Source of the DNA: Pseudomonadota bacterium
GTDB taxonomy: Bacteria; Pseudomonadota; Gammaproteobacteria; Pseudomonadales; Pseudomonadaceae
DNA length: 20,383 nt
Assembly: GCA_023431055.1 (NCBI GenBank)
Contig: JAEYXX010000108.1
Location: forward strand, 1-20,383
Direction of reading: 5' to 3'
Shown here: piece by piece, positions 7,018 through 14,104 of the stretch
Position numbering within the stretch: position 1 is the stretch's first letter
Layout: each line of letters begins with the position of its first letter
Translations under genes and position numbers: made by a program
Notes under the pieces: generated by a model
The model's database searches: none
Told to the model about the DNA's origin: nothing
The model's input: the letters and a program-made list of their open reading frames with translations, nothing else

Positions 7018-7138
7018 TCGCGGCTAAAGCCGCTCCCACAGTCAGTCCGTGCGGCTGCGGGCGCCAGCGTTCAGGCCTCGGCCGGTGGGAGGCGCTTTAG
7101 CGGCGAGCCGTTCTATCGCGGCTGAAGCCGCTCCTACG
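7018..7138. repeat. compound REP element, copy 2
   Basis: Same forward-reverse-forward REP arrangement as 6157-6274 and in the same orientation. It starts TCGCGGCTAAAGCCGCTCCCAC, has an inverted core GGGAGGCGCTTTAGCGGCGA and ends TCGCGGCTGAAGCCGCTCC. The middle segment also matches copy 1. It fills the whole gap between the convergent methyltransferase and LysR genes and ends next to the LysR stop codon, where it could stop read-through transcription. Confidence 0.88.
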
Positions 7139-8050
7139 TCAGACGTCCAGACTGTCGCCGGTTGGCCGTTCGGGCGAGAGATAGCTGACCAACTGCCGCG
7201 CATGAGATGACAGCGCCTCCCAGCTGCGCACGCACAGGCGCAGTTCGCGTGTAGCCCAGACATCCTCCAGCATCACCACCGCCACCGGCAGTTCCTGGGC
7301 GAAGCGGGTCGCGGCCACCTCGGGCAGCATGGATACACCGACGCCCTGCGCCACCAGTTGGGCGATGGCATCGAAGCTCGGCGCACGCACACGTACCTTG
7401 AGCGGCAAGGCATTGCGCACCGCCATGTACTCGACGAAGCGCTGCATCGCGCGTTCGGCCGGCAGGCAGACGAAGGGGTAGTTGAGCGCATCGCGTAGCG
7501 AGGCCGCGCGCTGGCCGATCAGTGCATGTCCGTGCGGTACCAGCATCACCAGGCGGTCGTTGCGAAACGGCAGCGACAGGAGTTCATCGGTGGGCAGGTT
7601 GCCGTCGTAGACACCGATGTCGATGGCGCCTTCCCGCACCGATCTCAATACGGCCTTGCTGCCCTGCTCGGCCAGTTGCAGATCCACTTCCGGGTAGTCG
7701 GCCAGGAAGGGCCCGAGCGCCGCCGGCAGGAAAGTGCTGTTGGCCACGGTGGACGCGCCCAGGCGCAGGGTGATGCGCCGCTCGCCCTTGAGCTCCTCGA
7801 CGGTCTGGGTGAGCAAACGGGCTTCCCTCAGCACGCCCTGGCAGGCCTCCAGAACCAGGCGCCCGGCCGGCGTCGGGGTCATGCCATCGCTGCTGCGCAC
7901 GAACAGCGTCAGCCCGCAGCGCTCCTCGAACAGGCGCAAGCGGGTACTGGCCGCCGAGACGGCGACGGGAAAGGTCGCCGCCGCCTTGCTCAGGCTGCCG
8001 GTGGCGGCAATCGCCGCGATCAGGCGCAGGTCGGGCAGATCGAAATGCAT
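7139..8050 (-). CDS. LysR family transcriptional regulator
   Basis: A 303-aa DNA-binding regulator of normal LysR length. The N-terminal winged helix-turn-helix is clear: DLRLIAAIAATGSLSKAAAT, then VSAASTRLRLFEERCGLTLFVRSS, and the linker helix to about residue 90. The C-terminal two-lobed effector domain follows (ITLRLGASTVANSTFLPAAL, a periplasmic-binding-protein-like fold). ATG 8048-8050 has GGAGAAGG upstream. It is divergent from an EamA-family exporter with a 103-bp gap, the usual layout for a LysR regulator controlling its neighbour and itself. The inducer is unknown. Confidence 0.92.
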   Translation of the reverse strand: MHFDLPDLRLIAAIAATGSLSKAAATFPVAVSAASTRLRLFEERCGLTLFVRSSDGMTPTPAGRLVLEACQGVLREARLLTQTVEELKGERRITLRLGASTVANSTFLPAALGPFLADYPEVDLQLAEQGSKAVLRSVREGAIDIGVYDGNLPTDELLSLPFRNDRLVMLVPHGHALIGQRAASLRDALNYPFVCLPAERAMQRFVEYMAVRNALPLKVRVRAPSFDAIAQLVAQGVGVSMLPEVAATRFAQELPVAVVMLEDVWATRELRLCVRSWEALSSHARQLVSYLSPERPTGDSLDV

Positions 8051-8092
8051 GAAGCCTTCTCCAAATCAGAAAGCCATCTTCGTGAAAATGCG

Positions 8093-8122
8093 ATTCTGGC
8101 CGTCTAGCTTTCCGCTCAGAAT
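8093..8122. promoter_or_regulatory. inverted repeat between divergent LysR and EamA genes, candidate LysR site
   Basis: ATTCTG (8093-8098) and CAGAAT (8117-8122) are perfect inverted repeats with an 18-nt spacer in the 103-bp divergent gap. LysR regulators commonly bind such dyads. Assignment rests only on position and symmetry. Confidence 0.3.
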
Positions 8123-8153
8123 AACAGCTCACTTCTCTGCCGTAGCTCTGCTC

Positions 8154-9080
8154 ATGAATGCTTTGACCGCCTCGTACCGCCGCAGCCTGGATAGCGGCGT
8201 GTTGTTCGCCGTGCTCTCGGCCACCGGCTTCAGCCTGAAAGCCGTGTTCGTCAAACTCAGCTATGCTGCCGCGCCGGTGGACGCCGTCACCGTGCTGAGC
8301 CTGCGCATGGGCCTGGCGCTGCCGCTGTTCGCCTGGCTGCTGTGGCTGAGCCGTGGCACCGGGCAAGCGCGCTTGTCGGCGAAAGACTGGGCGCACGTTC
8401 TGCTGCTGGGGATGCTCGGCTACTACCTGTCGAGCCTGTTCGACTTCTATGGCCTGCAGTACATCAGCGCCGGGCTGGAGCGGCTGATCCTGTTCACCTA
8501 CCCGACGCTGGTACTGCTGTTGCAGATGCTGGCGGTGGGCGAGCGACCGGGCCCGCGCACCTTCCTCGCCCTGGGCCTGTGCTACCTGGGCCTGAGCATC
8601 GCCCTGGTGCATGACATCCGCGTGGAAGGCGACAGCGAGCAGATCCTGCTGGGCGCCGCCTGGGTGTTCGCCAGCGCGGTGACCTACGCCCTGTACTACC
8701 TGGGCACCGGCGTGGTGATTCGCCGGGTCGGCTCGATGCGCCTGGCGGGGCTGGCCGGCGGTTCATCGGCGATCATGGTGCTGATCCACTATGGCGTGAC
8801 GCACGACCCGGCGCAGTTGGCGAACCTGCCGAGCGAAGTGTGGCTGTACAGCGCGCTGATGGCACTGCTGTCGACGGTGCTGCCGATCTACTGGCTGGCC
8901 CTGGCCGTACAGCGTATGGGCGCCAGCCATGCTGCCCTGTTCGGCAACCTGGGCCCGGTGCTGACCCTGTTCGCCGCCTGGGTGCTGCTTGGCGAGGCCA
9001 TCACCCTGTACCAGATCGCCGGCTTGGCGCTGGTGCTGCTGGGCGTTTCTCGCCTGTCGCGCAAGCGTAAGGCGGACTGA
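8154..9080 (+). CDS. EamA/DMT family transporter
   Basis: A 308-aa inner-membrane protein of the drug/metabolite transporter superfamily, with about 10 hydrophobic helices arranged as two EamA repeats. The first runs from SGVLFAVLSATGFSLKAVFVKLSY to the helix ending LGLSIALVHDI; the second starts at LLGAAWVFASAVTYALYYLGTG and ends at LYQIAGLALVLLGVSRLSRKRK. Late in the second repeat, GNLGPVLTLFAAWVLLGEAIT is the typical family signature. These proteins usually export metabolites such as amino acids. ATG 8154 is preferred. An in-frame ATG at 8088 would place the likely operator inside the gene, and neither start has a clear Shine-Dalgarno. Probably controlled by the divergent LysR gene. Confidence 0.9.
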   Translation: MNALTASYRRSLDSGVLFAVLSATGFSLKAVFVKLSYAAAPVDAVTVLSLRMGLALPLFAWLLWLSRGTGQARLSAKDWAHVLLLGMLGYYLSSLFDFYGLQYISAGLERLILFTYPTLVLLLQMLAVGERPGPRTFLALGLCYLGLSIALVHDIRVEGDSEQILLGAAWVFASAVTYALYYLGTGVVIRRVGSMRLAGLAGGSSAIMVLIHYGVTHDPAQLANLPSEVWLYSALMALLSTVLPIYWLALAVQRMGASHAALFGNLGPVLTLFAAWVLLGEAITLYQIAGLALVLLGVSRLSRKRKAD

Positions 9081-9110
9081 ACCTCAGGCGTCGGCGTGCG
9101 GCATGGCGTG

Positions 9111-9140
9111 CATCGCTATATAAAGAACAACATAACGATG
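9111..9140. promoter_or_regulatory. ModE-like molybdate operator upstream of modA
   Basis: CATCGCTATATA (9111-9122) and ACATAACGATG (9130-9140) form an imperfect palindrome about 7 nt apart, 66 bp before the modA start. Outer CATCG/CGATG arms match perfectly and the inner TATAT/ACAT halves are close to the known ModE box (CGnTATATA...TATATAnCG). ModE-molybdate represses mod operons in Proteobacteria. No modE gene lies in the window. Confidence 0.6.
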
Positions 9141-9143
9141 TAG

Positions 9144-9962
<819 letters not shown>

Positions 9963-9980
9963 CGACATCCACCTGAGCGG

Positions 9981-10003
9981 GCCCCGGATTGCATCCGGGC
10001 TAC
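9981..10003. repeat. palindromic element in the modA-modB gap
   Basis: CCCGGAT (9983-9989) and ATCCGGG (9993-9999) form a perfect 7-bp stem with loop TGC. The 23-bp element ending GGGCTAC is an exact inverted copy of 11981-12003. In an mRNA it would be a stable hairpin just 3' of modA. Confidence 0.8.
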
Positions 10004-10026
10004 ATTCGCACTTCCGGAATCCCTGC

Positions 10027-10707
10027 ATGCCGCTGTCGAAGAACGACCTCGATGCCATCCTGCTGACATTGGAGCTGGCCTCGCTGACCACTGTGCTGTT
10101 GCTGATCATCGGCACGCCCATTGCCTTGTGGCTGGCGCGCACCGACTCCTGGCTCAAGCGCCCGGTCGGCGCCATCGTCGCTCTGCCGCTGGTGCTGCCA
10201 CCGACGGTGATCGGCTTCTATCTGCTGGTGAGCATGGGGCCCAACGGTTTCTTCGGCCAGCTGACGCAGAGCCTTGGCCTGGGCACCTTCACTTTCAGCT
10301 TCACCGGTCTGGTGATCGGTTCGATCTTCTATTCCCTGCCCTTCGTCGTGCAGCCGCTGCAGAACGCCTTCGAGGCCATCGGCCGCGGCCCGCTGGAGGC
10401 CGCCGCGACCCTGCGTGCCAATCCCTGGGACAGCTTCTTCAGCGTCGTGCTGCCGCTGGCCCGTCCCGGCTTCATCACCGCCGCCATTCTCAGCTTCGCC
10501 CATACCATCGGTGAGTTCGGCGTGGTGCTGATGATCGGCGGCAATATCCCCGGCAAGACCCAGGTGGTGTCGGTGCAGATCTACAACCACGTGGAAACCA
10601 TGAACTACGCCCAGGCGCACTGGCTGGCCGGCGGCATGGTGGCGTTCTCCTTCATCGTTCTGCTGGCGTTGTACGGCGGGCGCAATGCCCGGATGAGGGC
10701 GCTGTGA
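10027..10707 (+). CDS. modB: molybdate ABC transporter permease ModB
   Basis: Inner-membrane permease of the molybdate importer, 226 aa with about five hydrophobic helices. The family pattern is complete: [16 protein letters not shown], and the EAA loop that contacts the ATPase near residues 122-140 ([20 protein letters not shown]), followed by [20 protein letters not shown]. It follows modA after a 64-bp gap containing a palindrome, and its stop TGA overlaps the start of modC, so translation is probably coupled. The start ATG 10027 has a modest GGAA upstream. Confidence 0.96.
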   Translation: MPLSKNDLDAILLTLELASLTTVLLLIIGTPIALWLARTDSWLKRPVGAIVALPLVLPPTVIGFYLLVSMGPNGFFGQLTQSLGLGTFTFSFTGLVIGSIFYSLPFVVQPLQNAFEAIGRGPLEAAATLRANPWDSFFSVVLPLARPGFITAAILSFAHTIGEFGVVLMIGGNIPGKTQVVSVQIYNHVETMNYAQAHWLAGGMVAFSFIVLLALYGGRNARMRAL

Positions 10708-11831
10708 TGTTCGGTTTCGGCAAGGCCTCGCCACCCGCCGTCCAAGACGATGGGCGCATTCGCGCGCGCTTTCTGGTCAAGCATCCGGGCTTCGCCCTGG
10801 ATGTCGACCTTGACCTGCCCGGGCGCGGCGTCAGTGCGCTGTTCGGCCATTCCGGTTCGGGCAAGACCAGTTGCCTGCGCTGCTTCGCCGGGCTGGATCG
10901 CCCGCAGCAGGGCTACCTGCAGGTCGCTGGAGAACTCTGGCAAGACAGTGAGCGCGGTTTCTTTCTGCCGGCGCACAAGCGCGCCATCGGCTACGTGTTC
11001 CAGGACGCCAACCTGTTCCCGCACCTGAGCGTGCGCAAGAACCTGGAGTACGGCCAGCGGCGCATCCCCGCGTCGCAACGCAAGGTGGCGCTGGATCAGG
11101 CGCTGGAGCTGCTGGGTATCGGCCACCTGCTCGAGCGCATGCCCTCGGCGCTGTCCGGTGGCGAACGCCAGCGCGTCGGCATTGCCCGCGCCCTGGTCAC
11201 CAGCCCGCGCCTGCTGCTGATGGACGAGCCGCTGGCCTCACTCGATCTCAAGCGCAAGCAGGAAGTGCTGCCCTACCTGCAGCGACTGCACGAGGAGCTG
11301 GACATCCCCGTGCTCTACGTCAGCCACGCCCCGGACGAAGTGGCGCGCCTGGCCGATCATCTGGTGCTGCTCGACGACGGCCAGGTGCGCGCCAGCGGCC
11401 CGCTCAAGGAAACCCTGCTGCGCGCCGACCTGCCCTTCGCCAGCGATGACGATGCCGAGGCGGTGATCGACGGCGAGGTCTGCGGCCATGCTGCCGCCTA
11501 CGACCTGCTGGAACTTCGACTGCCCGGCAGCGAAGCGCGCCTGCGCCTGCCTCACGCGGCGTTGCCCGACGGCCATCCGGTACGGGTGAAGATCAAGGCG
11601 CGCGATGTCAGCCTCGGCCTGCAACGCGCCGAGGGCAGCAGCCTGCTCAACCTGCTGCCGGCGACGGTGGAAAGCTGGCAGGCGCTCGATGCGCAGATGC
11701 TGCTGACCCTGCGCCTGGGCGAGCAGCGTCTGCTGGCGCGGATCACCCGTTATTCATTCGATCAGTTGGGCATTCATGCCGGCCAGGCGCTCTGGGCACA
11801 GATCAAATCGGTGTCACTGCTTGCGCCGTAG
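10707..11831 (+). CDS. modC: molybdate ABC transporter ATP-binding protein ModC
   Basis: Cytoplasmic ATPase that powers molybdate import, 374 aa. Motifs in order: Walker [10 protein letters not shown] near residue 50, Q-loop in [16 protein letters not shown] signature [15 protein letters not shown], Walker [13 protein letters not shown] and the switch His in [10 protein letters not shown]. The C-terminal third is a TOBE/MOP-type oxyanion-binding domain ([14 protein letters not shown] to the end), as expected for ModC. ATG 10707 shares its A with the modB stop codon (TGATG overlap); an in-frame GTG sits one codon earlier. The gene ends before a cluster of hairpins. Confidence 0.96.
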   Translation: MFGFGKASPPAVQDDGRIRARFLVKHPGFALDVDLDLPGRGVSALFGHSGSGKTSCLRCFAGLDRPQQGYLQVAGELWQDSERGFFLPAHKRAIGYVFQDANLFPHLSVRKNLEYGQRRIPASQRKVALDQALELLGIGHLLERMPSALSGGERQRVGIARALVTSPRLLLMDEPLASLDLKRKQEVLPYLQRLHEELDIPVLYVSHAPDEVARLADHLVLLDDGQVRASGPLKETLLRADLPFASDDDAEAVIDGEVCGHAAAYDLLELRLPGSEARLRLPHAALPDGHPVRVKIKARDVSLGLQRAEGSSLLNLLPATVESWQALDAQMLLTLRLGEQRLLARITRYSFDQLGIHAGQALWAQIKSVSLLAP

Positions 11832-11851
11832 GGTGCGCACCGATCTGATAG

Positions 11852-11968
11852 CTCCCACGCTCTGCGTGGGAGTCAAGGTAAGGGCGCTCTGCGCCCGTAC
11901 GGACTGCTAGGCAAAAGCCAAACGGACGCAGAGCGTCCCAGGGTGCATTCCCACGCGGAGCGTGAGGA
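11852..11968. repeat. cluster of four palindromes after modC
   Basis: Four consecutive hairpins lie between the convergent modC and sigma-54-like genes: CTCCCACGC/GCGTGGGAG (11852-11872), GGGCGC/GCGCCC (11882-11896), GGACGC/GCGTCC (11924-11938) and an imperfect CCCACGC/GCGTGAGG (about 11950-11967). The first two have loop TCT, the third AGA and the fourth GGA, so the cluster is itself roughly an inverted array. The sequence type (ACGCTCTGCGTGGGA) is familiar from Pseudomonas intergenic repeats. It likely limits transcript read-through and 3' decay. Confidence 0.7.
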
Positions 11969-11980
11969 ACGATCAGGTTC

Positions 11981-12003
11981 GTAGCCCGGATGCAATCCGG
12001 GGC
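11981..12003. repeat. palindromic element, exact inverted copy of 9981-10003
   Basis: Starts GTAGCCCGGATGCAATCCGG and carries the same 7-bp stem CCCGGAT/ATCCGGG with loop GCA. It is identical over 23 bp to the reverse complement of the modA-modB element, so the pair brackets modBC in inverted orientation. It directly abuts the 3' end of the sigma-54-like gene. Confidence 0.8.
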
Positions 12004-12005
12004 GG

Positions 12006-12830
12006 TTAGGAGACGCCCGGAAGCTCCAGATGCTCCGGCCCGATCTCGGCGCTGCCAGCCAGCAGCAGGGCGAAGTGGATGACGTTCTCCAGCTCGCGGG
12101 TATTGCCCGGCCAGCGGTGCGCCTCCAGCACGGCCTGCGCCGCCGGACTGATCGGCGGGATGGCCAGGCCCAGACGCGAGGCGTGGATGCCGAGGAAGTA
12201 CTCGGCCAGCGGCAGGATGTCGCCGACCCGTTGACGCAGCGCCGGGAACAGCAGCTGACCGTCGCACAGGTAGGCGTACAGGCGCTCATCGAAGGTGCCG
12301 GCTGCCACCGCGCGGGCCAGGTCGATGCTGCTCGCCGCCACCAGACGCACATCCACCGGCAGCGCCTGGCTGGCGCCGACGCGATACACCTCGCGGGTTT
12401 CCAGCGCGGCCAGCAGCTTGCTCTGCAGCGGCCGCGAGAGGTCGGCGATTTCATCCAGGTAGAGCGTGCCGCCATTGGCCGAACCGAACCAGCCGGCACG
12501 GCTACTGCCGGCGCCGACATGAGCACCGGCGGCATGGCCGAACAACTCGGCCTCGCCCCACTGCGGGCTTATCGCCGCGCAGCTCACCGCCACGAACAGG
12601 CCGCCGCGCTCGCTGTGACGATGGATATAGCGCGCCAACAATTCCTTGCCGGTGCCGGTCTCGCCAAGGATCAGCAACGGCTGGCCATTGCCGGCCAGCG
12701 CCTCGGCGCGTTCGCGCAACTGGCGTGAACGCGGGTCGACGAACACCAGCGCCTTGGCCCGAATGCTCAGCGGGCTCTTGTCCGAATCGGCGAAGGTCAG
12801 CGGCGTCGGAAAGTCGGGTGGAAAGCTCAT
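12006..12830 (-). CDS. degenerate sigma-54 activator-like AAA+ protein without HTH
   Basis: A 274-aa protein with only the central AAA+ domain of bacterial enhancer-binding proteins. Walker A GETGTGKE (56-63), Walker B GGTLYLDEI (D126, E127) and the sensor-II segment HRWPGNTRELENVI are intact. Three expected features are not. The sigma-54-contacting GAFTGA loop reads GAHVGA (102-107). By alignment with PspF from memory, the two arginine-finger positions are D181 and Y187 (FDERLYAYL). No Fis-type DNA-binding domain follows, since the protein ends HLELPGVS next to a repeat. ATG 12828-12830 has GGAG 9 nt upstream; a TTG at 12845 is less likely. It lies beside the sulfur genes, so an SfnR-like origin in sulfur control is possible. 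It may bind ATP without activating sigma-54. Confidence 0.85.
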   Translation of the reverse strand: MSFPPDFPTPLTFADSDKSPLSIRAKALVFVDPRSRQLRERAEALAGNGQPLLILGETGTGKELLARYIHRHSERGGLFVAVSCAAISPQWGEAELFGHAAGAHVGAGSSRAGWFGSANGGTLYLDEIADLSRPLQSKLLAALETREVYRVGASQALPVDVRLVAASSIDLARAVAAGTFDERLYAYLCDGQLLFPALRQRVGDILPLAEYFLGIHASRLGLAIPPISPAAQAVLEAHRWPGNTRELENVIHFALLLAGSAEIGPEHLELPGVS

Positions 12831-12880
12831 GACGTGCAGCTCCAAAGCCGCACCTCGGTGGACGCAGCCCGTAGTCGAGT

Positions 12881-12918
12881 AAAAAAGAGCGGGCGGCTGC
12901 CTGGCCCGACCCCGCTCT
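12881..12918 (-). terminator. rho-independent terminator of the hydrolase gene
   Basis: On the minus strand AGAGCGGG (12918-12911) pairs with CCCGCTCT (12893-12886), a perfect 8-bp GC-rich stem, followed at once by six T (12886-12881). It lies between the hydrolase and the sigma-54-like gene, so the latter probably has its own promoter. Confidence 0.8.
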
Positions 12919-12944
12919 GAAAATGGTGTGACGTGGTGACCGGC

Positions 12945-13526
12945 TCAGGCGCGCAAGCGCGACTGCTGTTCGATGCGGCTCTGCAGGCGATAGAGATAAC
13001 CGAAGCCCTGCTCCCAGTAACGGTGCCCGGACTTCACGTTGATATGCCCGGCACCGCTGAGAATCACCGCCTCGCTACCCCAGGCACGCGCCAGCTCCAG
13101 GGCGCGCAGGGCGCTGGCCGCCGCGTCGTTGTCGGAACCCACCAGCAGGCTGGGGAAGGGCAGCAGATCACGCGGCATCGGTGCGAAATTCTGCAGTGGT
13201 GCAGGGCAGCCCGGGCGCTCGACATCGGCCGGCGCCACCAGCAGGGCGCCGCGTACGCGACGCAGCAGATCGATGGGCGCCTGCGCCGCCCAGTGGGCGA
13301 CGGTGACGCAGCCCAGGCTGTGGGCAATGACAATGGCAGGCCGAGGGTCGGCGGCCACGGCGCGGTTCAGCTCGCTCACCCAGTCGGCGCGCCGTGGATG
13401 GAGCCAGTCGGTCTGCTCCACCCGCGTGCTGTTCGGCAAGCTGCGCTGCCAATGGCTCTGCCAGTGCTCCTCGGGCGAGCCCTGCCAGCCCGGCAGAATC
13501 AGATAACGGATTGCTTCGCTGCCCAT
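12945..13526 (-). CDS. RBBP9/YdeN family alpha/beta hydrolase
   Basis: Small serine hydrolase of 193 aa, the normal length for the RBBP9/YdeN group. It starts with RYLILPGWQGSPEEHWQSHW, a family hallmark. The nucleophile elbow is AHSLGC, with the catalytic Ser in HSLG. An acidic residue in VGSDND and the His in SGAGHIN complete the presumed catalytic triad. The natural substrate is unknown. ATG 13524-13526 has a near-ideal AAGGAGGTG. The gene is divergent from oscA across 242 bp of AT-rich DNA and shares an upstream 11-mer with lsfA, which suggests co-regulation by sulfur supply. It has its own terminator. Confidence 0.9.
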   Translation of the reverse strand: MGSEAIRYLILPGWQGSPEEHWQSHWQRSLPNSTRVEQTDWLHPRRADWVSELNRAVAADPRPAIVIAHSLGCVTVAHWAAQAPIDLLRRVRGALLVAPADVERPGCPAPLQNFAPMPRDLLPFPSLLVGSDNDAAASALRALELARAWGSEAVILSGAGHINVKSGHRYWEQGFGYLYRLQSRIEQQSRLRA

Positions 13527-13580
13527 GACGGCACCTCCTTGAATCGAATGGCGTCAGTCTAGGCAGCATGGTTCAACTCT

Positions 13581-13690
13581 AAAAAGAATAAGAATTTATT
13601 TGCTTATTCCATAATCACAAGAAAACGCATCGCACCTCATATTCCCTAAAAGCATATAAATGTTCTTAAACAATATTTTTAAGAATATTT
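13581..13690. promoter_or_regulatory. AT-rich divergent control region of hydrolase and oscA
   Basis: This block holds two perfect inverted repeats: GAATAAG/CTTATTC (13586-13592 and 13603-13609) and TTCTTAAA/TTTAAGAA (13663-13670 and 13678-13685). It also has two similar sites TTATTCCATAA (13604-13614) and ATATTCCCTAA (13639-13649). AAAAAGAATAA at 13581-13591 equals the sequence upstream of lsfA. AT-rich sites of this sort are typical of CysB-controlled sulfur-starvation promoters; binding by CysB is inferred. The stretch 13691-13768 shows only the oscA ribosome-binding site. Confidence 0.5.
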
Positions 13691-13768
13691 CGGCCTCTCT
13701 ACTATCCGCTCCACGCCAGCGTCGGCCGCCCGCCGTCGTCGTGGCGATCCGTCACAAGGAGCCTGGAA

Positions 13769-13951
13769 ATGACCGCGACGCTGAGAAACCTGGAAGGCCA
13801 GGACGAAGCCGTGATCCTCCGCGAGATCCAGACCGCGTTGCATGGCCTGAAATTCGGCTCGGTGGAAATCACCGTGCATAACGGCCAGGTAGTGCAGATC
13901 GAGCGCAAGGAAAAGATTCGCCTGCAACAACCGAACACCAAGAACCCCTGA
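13769..13951 (+). CDS. oscA: OscA, small sulfur-starvation protein (DUF2292)
   Basis: A 60-aa cytoplasmic protein of the YezD/DUF2292 type. It comprises an N-terminal helix (EAVILREIQTALHGLKFGSV), a beta hairpin EITVHNGQVVQIERKEKIRL and a short polar tail. In pseudomonads oscA sits directly upstream of sbp-cysTWA; in P. corrugata it is reported to be needed for use of organosulfur compounds and for chromate tolerance. The molecular activity is unknown. ATG 13769 has AAGGAG upstream. It has no Cys and no Met beyond the start. It is probably the first gene of the sulfate-uptake operon; the 153-bp gap to sbp contains two micro-ORFs. Confidence 0.93.
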   Translation: MTATLRNLEGQDEAVILREIQTALHGLKFGSVEITVHNGQVVQIERKEKIRLQQPNTKNP

Positions 13952-13992
13952 GCCAAGCAAGCAGCCCGACTGGACCACCGGAGGGCGTGACC

Positions 13993-14013
13993 ATGAAAAG
14001 AGCACAGCCATGA
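13993..14013 (+). CDS. micro-ORF 1 upstream of sbp (MKRAQP)
   Basis: A six-codon ORF with a strong Shine-Dalgarno, GGAGGG at 13980-13985, placed 7 nt before its ATG. That is an optimal signal for an apparently functionless peptide. Its TGA stop overlaps the ATG of micro-ORF 2 (ATGA at 14010-14013), the classic arrangement for translational coupling. It therefore probably loads ribosomes onto the Cys-containing ORF. No peptide function is implied. Confidence 0.5.
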   Translation: MKRAQP

Positions 14014-14057
14014 ACACGCACCGCCACCGTTGCTGTCGCCCGCGAATGTGCGACTGA
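14010..14057 (+). CDS. Cys-rich leader peptide upstream of sbp ([15 protein letters not shown])
   Basis: A 15-codon ORF with three Cys codons, including an adjacent pair (TGC TGT at 14031-14036) and TGC at 14049. It ends 47 nt before the sbp start. It is Arg/His/Cys-rich, unlike a protein domain. Three Cys in 15 residues just ahead of an operon whose first genes lack Cys and Met is the pattern expected of a leader that makes ribosomes stall when charged tRNA-Cys is scarce. A small inverted repeat (GTCGC 14035-14039 / GCGAC 14050-14054) overlaps the Cys codons. The attenuation role is inference; Cys-rich upstream ORFs acting this way are described in mycobacteria. Confidence 0.5.
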   Translation: MNTHRHRCCRPRMCD

Positions 14058-14104
14058 CCGCCACGAACCAGAGCCAACATAAAAATCCAGTTAGGAGCTG
14101 CACC

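Noticed and set aside
11852..12003. Possible CRISPR array
   Set aside because: The repeats are hairpins of differing sequence and spacing with no constant spacer length, and no cas genes are present.
12831..13768. Sigma-54 (-24/-12) promoter near the sigma-54-like gene
   Set aside because: I found no TGGCAC-N5-TTGC match by eye in the gaps around the sulfur genes.
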